DNA from: Combretum micranthum
Taxonomy: Eukaryota > Streptophyta > Magnoliopsida > Myrtales > Combretaceae
DNA: 64,000 bases
Direction: 5' to 3'
Assembly (NCBI GenBank): GCA_024138025.1
Contig: JAMXBD010001199.1
Location: 62,001-126,000 of the forward strand
A program made the translations under genes and the position numbers. Positions 38,501 through 47,634 of the stretch are shown piece after piece. The notes below the pieces were generated by a model, which saw only the letters and a list, made by a program, of their open reading frames with translations, was not told the DNA's origin and ran no database searches. Position 1 is the stretch's first letter, and the number at the start of each line of letters is the position of its first letter.

Positions 38501-38856
38501 AAAAATTACAATTGAAGGTCACAACGTTTAAGGGTAAGTTCATTTTTTGTCACAATGTTTGGAGTGGTTAAAATAAAGATCACAACGTTTGGTAGTAAGT
38601 CCATTTTAGGTTACAACGTTTGAAAAATTGATTCAATTCAAGTCTCCATAGACATGTGTCAATAGGAAAAGTTGACACGTATCAACAGGAGAAGGTGACA
38701 AGTGTCCGTGGAGATCTTAATTGAATCATTTTTTCAAATGTTGTCACCCAAAATGAACTTACCTCCAAACGTTGTGATCTCTTTTTAACCATTTCAAACG
38801 TTATGATCCAAAAGGAACTTGCCCTCAAACGTTATGACCTTCTGGTATAATTTACC
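38501..38856. mobile_element. Foldback MITE with subrepeated arms, about 356 bp
   Basis: The left arm, from about 38,501, and the right arm, ending about 38,856, are reverse complements over about 150 bp. Each arm holds about four copies of a 30-bp word of the type TCACAACGTTTGGNGGTAAG + TTCATTTTGG. The right terminus read inward is GGGTAAATTATACCAGAAGG; the left is AAAAATTACAATTGAAGGTC. It interrupts LTR C2. The superfamily is uncertain (the ends are Mutator/foldback-like in style) and no target duplication could be fixed. Confidence 0.8.
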
Positions 38857-39197
38857 CAATAGTAAATTCATAATACTACAACCTTGGGGTCTTATCCTTA
38901 TATAAAGGCTCTTCAAGCTTTAGAATATGAAGCTTCTTTTACCTATTCTTTTACCTAAAATAGGAAAGTGAAAGATTGGAAGAATAGGAAAGTGTCATGT
39001 TCTTGTTTAATAAGCTAGGTTTTTAAAATAGGAAAATAAATTCTCAAGATGGGAAAGTTGTTGATGTTCTTATATGTAAAGAATGAAGACTTAAGTTCTT
39101 TCCAAAATCATCTCAAGATGTCTTTTTCTCTAAGTCTAAGGAAGGATCTTTCCAATTTTAAGTTATTTACAAAATATCTTTCTTGCCAAAAAGACAT

Positions 39198-42100
39198 TGA
39201 TCATGCTTTTTCGATATATACTTTTTAAAACTCTTTTAGTTATATTCAGTTTCCTTAAAATGTGTAAATCTTTAATCGACAGTGAATCGAGTGTGTCTAC
39301 AGTAATAAAATTTCAGTGAATACCAAGTCGAATCCATAGGGAGTGAGGACTAGCTCTCAACTATATTAGTCCAATTCATAGCTAACCAAATCAAAAGTTG
39401 TTTCTCTTTTTAGATTTTCTTTTATAAGACTAACCTACAGAAAAATCTTGGATTTCCAATACCTTTGAATTGATTAAATTATGAGCTAACAGATCTGAAT
39501 AATCAATCAATGTGTGGTACTGATTAGAAATACAATTGCCAATCTAAATTGTTAATGGATTCAGTATTTTAATCAAATAAGCACAAGATAATAATCCCTT
39601 CTTCCAAAGTGAACTACCCTAGATTTACAAATCAATGTTCCCTATTCTTAGGAAAATGATAAATTGACAAATCTATGTAATTTACCAAACCCTAATAGAA
39701 TTCAAATTCCATATCCCTATGTGATTTCAAATACTAATTAGATATTCACAAAATTAATTAGAAGAGAATTTCCCAATTGCAATCCTAATCCATCATGAAT
39801 TCTAGATGTAATCCAAAATACATAATTTGTGAAATATCATCAACAATCCAAATATAAACAAAGATTTAATCAACAATAGAAATCATCAACATATGGATCA
39901 TATCAACAACTCAAAATTGATTTAAGATCAAAGGAATCAAGCATCAAACAAATCTAATAAGAGGATATAAGAAAAAGAACAAAATAACCTTGTCAACAAA
40001 ATCTGTTCTTGAAATCCAAACACAAATGTTGTTTTCCACTTGAATCCGGTGTGGAATCTGATATCAAATTAAGAAGTTAACTATTTTAGTGTATAAACCC
40101 TAATCTATCAAGGAGTTATGGAGAAATATCAAAGAAAACCATGTTTAGGGTTTCTTATAACCAAATGATACAACAAAAGAAGTTTGTATATGAAAAGTTG
40201 CGGGGAAGATACGTTGGCACACTACACCGGTAGTATACTTTTGGATCTAGCTGGACTTCTTTTTAAAAATTAATTTTTGAGAGTATTTTTGAATATACAC
40301 CGACTTCAACACTGGTGGCCTTGAATCTCCAGTAGCTGGTGTACATTGTAAAATTATTTCTGAAGCAACATAGATGGTAGCCCTTAAGCAATGTTGATGT
40401 GCAGAAACTTCATGGTGATTTTTTACTTTACTCCAATTGGAATTTCCAAAACTTTTGAAATGAAAGTTGTATATCTTTCTCTCTTATTTCAATAGGATCT
40501 TGAATCATATCAAACGGACCTTGGATGAGAGAAATATGTCAAATTTACTAAAACAGTGTCAATCTACAAATCTTATTGATGTTTTGCACTTGCTATGACT
40601 TCAAGATGATTTTCAAACTTTATTATTTCATAATTAGCAAAAACTCAAAACATTAAGATTGTAGATCTATATCTTATCTTCCCGTAGGATCTTGAATCAC
40701 TTGAAAAGGAGATCAGATGAGAAAGATATCTATAATTTACCGAACTCTATCATTTTCTAAAACATGAACGCCATCACTATAATAGCAGCAAATTCATGAC
40801 ACGTTTTGGCCCTGATGCATTCCAAATTCATTCACGCCTAAAACATAAAAATTGAAGATCTCTCTCTTATCTTTTAGTAGCATTTTAAATCATCTTAATA
40901 AGAGCTCAGATGAGAGAGATATGCTGAATTTACGAAGTATCGCCAAAACTATCCTGATACTTGCATGGTCGGGCTTGCTTGATTTCTTTCCCAAATTTGC
41001 ATGAAACTTCTCCCCTGTTAAGTCTTCTAATTTGTTTTTGATGATAAAAAAACATGTATGAGTGTTTACCAACAAGCTATTAAGTGCACGCTTTCAAGTG
41101 TAAAATATATTAGAAGAATAAATTGATTAATTAAAGCTGATTAGAAAGCTTTATAGAAGAAGTTAGTCAAAGAAAATCTAACTCAGAGTATAACTCAGAA
41201 GGTTGACCTGCAATACACACAAAAAGCTGTTAAATCAGAAGGTAACTTAGAAAGTTAACCTGCAATACACACAAAAAGCTGCTAAATCAGAAGGTAACTC
41301 AAAAGGTTAACCTGCTATACGGAAAAAGCTGCAAAATGACGAACAGAAAGTTCCAAATGCGATTTTTCATTAATTGATTCGTTATTTTGAAGACCCAACA
41401 ACAAAGTGAATGTATTTAGGTAATGCATTCAATATATTCCACAAAATTGGTTCAAATATCCATGGGGATTAAAAATTAAATTAAAGTTTGTATTTAAATT
41501 ATGATATTTGAATAATATTACAAGTTCAGTTGAGGTTTTCGTTGCAAATTTATTTCAAATATTTACAAGATTATTTTAGCACGATTTTATGAGGATTTTG
41601 GATCAAATTTAAGCACTTAAAGTCGTGTTAAATTGGTTCAACAAAGCTGGAGTTATTTACGGAAGATAGAGAAGATATGGTCCCTATTTTTTTGGAATAT
41701 TTGATATGGTGTATAACAGCTATTGAAATTCAAATTTAAAATATAAGAATTGTTATATTTGTTGGAGATACATCAGGCCACGTGATTAGAAGATAAATGA
41801 GAGATTATATCATATTTAAATTCAAATTTTCGAATATTACGGCAGTCAAACAAGATAAGTCCACATCGGCAACTTTCTATGGATTTCAAATATCTCCAAC
41901 AACAACTATGTTGAAGATATACTTTTAGCCGTTGAAGTGAGCATTATATATCAGCAAAGAAGGAAGAAAGAGAGCAAATTTGGTGCAAAAAAGTCTATAC
42001 AATTCTCTCAAAATACTGACATAGTGTGCTCAAACTTCCATAGAAAATTTATGCTATTGTTGTGCTAATTCTTGAGAATATTAAATATTGTTCTTTGATT

Positions 42101-42865
42101 TAGTTTATACACCTTTGAGTGAGATTGAGAGTTACAAGTAGGTTCAATAGATTGATTGTTAGCTTGAGGAAAGTTTGGAGAATCAAGTTGAGTGCATTGT
42201 TGCCAAGTGCTTTGGCAAAGACTACTTGTAACTTACTGATTGTTGATTGGATAGTGAAACATATCGGTATGGAATACCGGGTCCCCGGCTTGGTACTAGA
42301 AGAGAGGACTGACGTTTGAGACGAAACCTCTATAAATCGATTTTGCACTCTCTACTCCTTATCTCTCTTTAATTCGTGCATAATTAATTTTTTCTTAACT
42401 GTGTTATATGCTCATAAAGTAAATCAGAGAGTAATTGGAATATCTTTTCTTAAGCATAGAGTTAATCAGAGAGTAAAACTAAGTTTAATTTTGAACTTGT
42501 TGTTTGATCTTTTTGATTTGAGTAAACTTGTTTGATCCAATTTTTTATTAAAGTTATTGGTTATTAAGTTTATTGTTTTAAAGAAAGTTTTAAAGCCATT
42601 AAACTTGATTAACCAAGTGGTGTGAATTTATTTAAGTTTTGAAAAAGCAAAATTTTTATTAAACAACCAATTCACCACCCTCCCCTCTTGATTATTCTTT
42701 TGGGACCAACATCCCTAATTGCTTGTATTTGTTGTCTAAGTCTTTAATGACCTAAAATAACAATTTGAGCATACTTAAGTACCATTTCCGTTCGATTTCT
42801 ATAAAGTCTATACTAGATAAACACGATTTGATCATTGCAAAATTGAGTAAAATATGACCTTATCA
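39198..42865 (-). mobile_element. Solo LTR A3 (family A), inserted in C2 and split by copia LTR H
   Basis: The plus strand begins TGATCATGCTTTTTCG at 39,198 and ends ...AATATGACCTTATCA at 42,865, with perfect GACAT duplications at 39,193-39,197 and 42,866-42,870. A U5 box lies at 39,285-39,345. The U3 tail TAACAATTTGAGCATACTTA near 42,759 corresponds to the A2 and A1 tails. The net length without H is about 1.97 kb. No internal region is present. Confidence 0.92.
41016..42711 (+). mobile_element. Copia-type solo LTR H, nested in A3, 1,696 bp
   Basis: It runs from TGTTAAGTCTTCTAATTTGT (leading into TTTTTGATGATAAAA) to ...TTTTGGGACCAACA. Flanks are TCCCC (41,011-41,015) and TCCCT (42,712-42,716), a 4-of-5 duplication with one transition. 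The end TTCACCACCCTCCCCTCTTG and the block ACCGGGTCCCCGGCTTGGTA near 42,276 are typical of SIRE/Maximus-like copia LTRs. A TATATA word at 41,945-41,950 is a likely LTR promoter element. ORFs of 66 and 82 codons at 42.1-42.35 kb are spurious. Confidence 0.87.
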
Positions 42866-43292
42866 GACATGAGAGAGACAAGTCGTGTCGTTGAGCCATG
42901 TAGAATTCTATACTTTAAAAGTTTGAAAATTTGGAAAAAACACAACCGAGACAAGTTGTGTCTCTTGGCCATGTAACTTTCTATGCCTAAACCCTAAGAG
43001 CGACACAACATAGACAAGTCGTGTCATCTCACCATGTCGCGTTAGATTTAATTTTCTCTTTTCAAGTGCACTTTTGTCCAAATACAAATGACATGATTGG
43101 GTGACATGGTCATGTCTTCCTTATGTCACTTATAAATTACTTCCAAACTTCAAATTTTTTATTCAAAACTCTTCATTTTTATAAAATCTCTCACTTGAAG
43201 GCTTGAAAATAGATTTTAATGATTTTAAGTGCTAAATTCAAAATAATTATGAATAAAATGACCAAAGACAACAGGTTATATCTATTGAGTCA

Positions 43293-45595
43293 TTGATGTT
43301 AGCTTACTATGCGGGTGTCGCATTTTGAAGTCCTAGTTAGTTAAAACCTCACAAGAGGTAAGCCTTTCAAAAGCTACTACTAGAGGGGAGATGATTTACT
43401 TTCCGATGGTTTTTGTTAACTCAAATGTTAAGTACTTTTTCATTATATGTTTTTCTTATTTAAGCTCAACTCTAACGGTTATACCGCTCATCTATTGTTA
43501 AGCCTTCGTGTTATGTGCTAATTGCTTTGTGAGGTAGCTTATTTTTAACATGGTTTATTTCTTGCATTTGAGAATTTGGTGCAACTATCATAGTGTCTGA
43601 TGCAATGGCCCTAAGTAAAGTATTATGTTGTGTAGCCCTCTAAAACTTGTTGTTAAAGGGTGTCTGTGATTTGGATTTAATGACCTATAAAGTAGTCCTG
43701 TTGTTGTAGAATTGGCATTGGAGCTTTGAGTTTTATTGTATATGAGTATGCTTTGGTTTACCAAGCCAAGTGGAAATAATTTTGTGCCTAAATGTTGTTT
43801 AGAGCTTGAGATCAGTTTGTTTAAGTAAGAGTTTATGTATGTTCAAAAAAAAGTAAGAGTTTATGAGTTGAGCTTGGGGATAGTTCCACTTTTGTTTGGC
43901 ATCCTATGCTCTATCAATTGAGAATTTGTTGATTTATTGGGATCATGGCTGTTTCTACTAAGGGATCGGTAGCGCTAATTTTTCTTGGTCATCCCATTTT
44001 TATTTTTGTGTAAGACCCGACCTTTTACGCAGTAGGCTTTCTTAAGTCTTGTATCATTTCCAAAGAAATGCAACTAGGGGAAATGTTATGTGAGCCCTTT
44101 TTTTTATGAGTGATCTTACTGCATTTATAACACCTTTTGTCATCATGTTGTTATTGTAAGCAACTTAAGTTGTCAAAATCTCGTCATTCCTTAGTTATGA
44201 GTGATCAACAGGTGGTAGGTCTTGTTACGATTAACCTTTTGATGGTATATAGAAAGGACAGCCTATTGAGCTTTTTGCTCTTGCAGTATTGCTATTGATA
44301 ATGCCCTTGTATTGTTGGCATGTCATTCTTGTGAAAGCTTGTTATAGGATCTTTTACAATTTGTGACCTTAAGGATGTCAAATGATCTAGCCTATGAACC
44401 ATAGTGTTTTAAGTTCCCATTAGGTTGGTGGAGCTATTGCTGGCCTTGAGCATTGTATGGCCTCATAACATTGACATGCGAATGTATTTAATTTATTAAT
44501 TCTTTAACAGGGAAAGTGTATGTTGCATTCTCTTTTTTCATGTGAGATTCGGTTCCTATTCCTCTTTGGGCTAGTTAGTTTTGTAGGTGGGATTTGTCAC
44601 ACTACCATTAGGCATGTTGTGAGGTGCATGCACTGTGTAGGTCTCAAGATGCTCAATTTTGTTAGCGTTCTACTAGTTTTTATACAAGTGTGATTATGTT
44701 GCTCCCTGATAGTTGAAACAGTTACATGCAAGGATTAATTATTTTAAGTTGATATCAAAGAAGTGCTTTGTTAAGATTGTGATGGTTATGAAGCTACTAC
44801 ACTTTAAGGTAGCAATCCGTACTTACATGGCAATAAGTGAAATTATACCCACTGCAAGTGATGTGATTTATGTAGGGAGCGAGTGTTTCTTTAGGTTATG
44901 GCCTTTGTGTTGTAAGTTGAGCTATTACTTTTGCAAGTATCAATGGCTGTAACAAAATTTTTTTGCCTTTTGGTTAATGTGGTGAACTCGTGGTGCTTGT
45001 GCTAAAAATAGGAAAGTGCTAATGAAGACTTACATGCACAAGTAGCAAACATGAGTTAAGAATTTACGAGGGTACCCAATCTGAAGTTAGTATAGTATCC
45101 TAAGGATGAGGGAAAAAACACCAAGAGAGGATGAGTTTGAGAAAACAAAATTATCTCTTTTTATATTTGTGTGAGGACTATCCAAGGACTGTCCATCAAT
45201 CTTTACATGGTAACGGCAATACGTAAGTGAGCTTTCCAACCTGAGGAAGACACGTTCGTTCTTGAATTTACGGTGCTAGTTGAAAATCATACATCGACAC
45301 CGATGGCAAGAGGTTTTCGGAAAAAAGCAAAAAGGGACAAAAAGAAAAGAAAAGAAAGTAAGAAAACTATCATGGGGAGGTAAGAAAAATGACTATCATC
45401 TTTATAAAAGAAAAAGGTATTCTTAAAACAAATCTATGATCTCTAACCAAAATGGGACAATAAGTTGTTGAAGAGAATAAATGCTCAATGATAAATTTAT
45501 CCCCTCTCATCAAATGCTACTTGAGATTATTACATCAAATATTAACCTTTTCGAAAAGGTAAAACGTAAAACGAAATTTTCAAAGAATCCAATTG
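43293..45595. other. Unrecognised sequence right of LTR C2
   Basis: This continues the 34.4-35.9 kb stretch interrupted by C2. No gene could be built; ORFs are short (longest 44,713-44,952, 79 codons). A small duplication TAAGTAAGAGTTTATG / AAGTAAGAGTTTATGAG lies near 43,823 and 43,851. An A/G-rich run lies at 45,320-45,380. Confidence 0.4.
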
Positions 45596-45653
45596 AAATA
45601 AAAGATCTTTTTTTTTTTTTTTTTTTTTTGGCCATACAAAATAAAAGATCTTT
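45596..45653 (-). mobile_element. Minimal retroposon footprint: 15-bp TSD around poly(T) plus 9 nt
   Basis: AAATAAAAGATCTTT occurs exactly at 45,596-45,610 and 45,639-45,653. Between the copies are 19 T residues and GGCCATACA. Read on the minus strand this is a 9-nt insert end, a poly(A) tail and a 15-bp target duplication, the signature of LINE-mediated target-primed insertion, extremely 5'-truncated. The boundary between TSD and T tract is ambiguous. Confidence 0.65.
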
Positions 45654-45654
45654 C

Positions 45655-45957
45655 AGTTGCCCATTTTCCCTGAGGGTGGTTGGGTGGATACATACAGGGA
45701 GAGATAGCGAGGCGCCAAAAGGAGCGGACCGGGACCGAGGAAAATGACTAGGGCCACCACCGTATGTATAAATATTAATGACAAGACAGAAAGAAAGGCA
45801 AAGCTCATTTCCACTGTCCGAAAGCGATGTCATTACCCAATTTCTATTTACACCACACCACACCACACCACACTTATCCAATTATGAGTTTAACTGCCCA
45901 TTCACTTCGTTGTAATTGCAATTCCATTACAGCCTTATTCCTTATGAATAGCTATTA
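45655..45957 (+). promoter_or_regulatory. GC-richer stretch upstream of the receptor kinase gene
   Basis: It is locally GC-richer than its surroundings (AGCGAGGCGCCAAAAGGAGC near 45,706). TATAAATA lies at 45,767-45,774 and a (CCACA)n pentamer run at 45,851-45,873. It could be a distal promoter of the LRR kinase gene or of a transcript I cannot define. The minus-strand ORF 45,510-45,881 crosses the poly(T) tract and is not supported. Confidence 0.35.
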
Positions 45958-46196
45958 CGCCGTTTAGTTTACCGAGTCGCGATTCCACAATGAATCTCTA
46001 TTACACAAAACATTGAATAGCCATTCTTTATTCAAACCTATGAATATCAATTCAATGCTGGAACTATCTTTTTTTAAAATACCATCATTTAAATAAAAAA
46101 TTAATAAAAAAAAATCCTATTATAACTCTATTTCATTCCTCCGTAATAAGAATTCCATTATAACTTTATTCATCCAGCGAAGCAAACGGACCGAAA
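45958..46196. mobile_element. Candidate MITE, about 240 bp
   Basis: CGCCGTTTAGTTTACC at the left and, on the reverse strand, CGGTCCGTTTGCTTCG at the right form loose terminal inverted repeats around an A/T-rich body with ATTCCATTA/TAATGGAAT words on both sides. The ends recall the Harbinger-type MITE at 55,050, but no TSD is visible. Confidence 0.45.
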
Positions 46197-47634
46197 TGTT
46201 GATAATAAATCATACAAATCCATCGTCCGATAAACTTTTAAATATAAAATCTACATTTGTATATATATTTTCAAATTTATAAAAAAAAAAAAAAAAGAAA
46301 AATTTTACCTTAAATTAGCATCATCAAATTCAGTGAAGAAAAGCAGGTGCTTAACACATGCATACAACCAACAGGTAAGAGACAGCCACCAGTTGCCAAG
46401 GATGCAAAAGTGACACGGAATAAAGCCAAAAGCCTTGAATAATAATACGGTAGCAGAAGTACCATATCTCTTGCCTTGAAATCTTTTCTTTTTGCTTCTT
46501 TGCATCTTCCCAGTTCCCACTGAGCTTCCACTTCATTTTGGCCATCTTTTCCAACATTCAATTTCAAATAAAAAGCATACGGTTCATGAAAAAGATCAAA
46601 AAAGAGAACACACACACAGGGACGCATATAGCCGAGCCTTATGATTTCATGCATCTCGCAGGGATTGAAAAAGAAAGAAGTGTCGGTTTGTGTAATTTAC
46701 AGGTCACTCCTTCTTTTACTTTTTTTTTTTTATTTTATTTTAAATCTTTGGCTGTTTTCATTTTTCTTTTCAAAACCTGTGTCAGTTGTCACTGTGATGT
46801 CTTGGTATGAAGTAGTAAGCAATGGTCGTGTAACTTTCTAACTACTGTCTTGCAACTTCTTCAGGAACTTAACCATTTGGCACTGAATTTCTCTTCCTAA
46901 CGCATGTGCTTGTTGTGTTGCGACCAAGAGAAGCAACTTATGGTGTCATGTCAGTTATACCCTTTAAGTTATTTTTCATCTTTAATTTGTGATGTTTCTT
47001 TCATATTCCATGTCGGAAATATTGTTATTTACATTGTTCTCTTTTTTAAAAGTAGCTGTGCTGGAAATTTGCTGTTGAGCGCTTGATTCTGTTTTCTTTT
47101 GAGTTTGTTTTTTGTTTTTTTAACAGGAAAATGGTTTAGTCTTTGATTTACAAAGTGCAGCCTTCAGTATATAAGGTCAGTTCTTCCAGTTCCATTAGCA
47201 GTAAGTTAATTCCCTTGAAATGATTGAAGTGTCGCAAATGATTGTTTGGTGATGACACTTTTTCGAGATCATCTATGTATTTGAATTTTGAAGGATTCCT
47301 ATATAACATTACAAAAGAAGTTGGTGGGTTTTGTCCTTTTTTGCCTATTTGGTTTACTGATGTTATAGAATTTCATAAGTTCACTATTCTAGGATTTCAA
47401 TAGTATAGGATGTATTCATTAGTTTTGATGTATGAAATAAGCTCCTTATGTGCAGAAAATTTCCAATATCTGCAGGGACCGGGTTTGGTGATTCAAGGGG
47501 TTGGCAATTTTGGTGCATAGAAGATATCGAACTACTCTGCCCCTGGATTAGATTCTGTTGATGAAATTTGGGTTTTGAAGGACATACTCATGTGTGCCTA
47601 GTGCCAGTACTCTAACCAGTTTTGTTTCTGAAGA
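46197..47634 (+). promoter_or_regulatory. Promoter and 5' leader region of the LRR kinase gene, with likely leader intron(s)
   Basis: No credible protein ORF is present. A consensus donor GTAAGT at 47,201 pairs with an acceptor TATCTGCAG ending at 47,475. A strong T-rich acceptor TTTTTTTAACAG ends at 47,126. This suggests leader exons at about 47,127-47,200 and 47,476-47,634 before the start codon. A further donor-like CAGGTAAGA lies at 46,371. A poly(A) tract is at 46,280-46,296. The transcription start was not located. Confidence 0.5.

Larger units (their letters stand above)
35935..43292 (-). mobile_element. Solo LTR C2 (family C), host of C1, a MITE and A3
   Basis: Three pieces of one minus-strand LTR can be joined: 35,935-36,168 (U5 end, with the U5 box at 36,017-36,070), 37,850-39,197, and 42,871 to about 43,292. 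They align in order with C1 read on the other strand. After removing C1, the 38.5-kb MITE and A3, the net length is about 1.65 kb against 1,676 bp for C1. A TATATAAAGG promoter-like word lies near 38,899 (rc). The left flank is GTTAT; the right end is uncertain between 43,273 and 43,292 and the TSD is not settled. Confidence 0.75.

Noticed and set aside
42100..42348. ORFs on both strands of 66 and 82 codons
   Set aside because: Inside copia LTR H; mutual antisense reading of LTR sequence with no domain.
45510..45881. Minus-strand ORF of 123 codons
   Set aside because: Runs through the T19 tract (poly-Lys) and a retroposon footprint, then a pentamer repeat; no protein-like composition.
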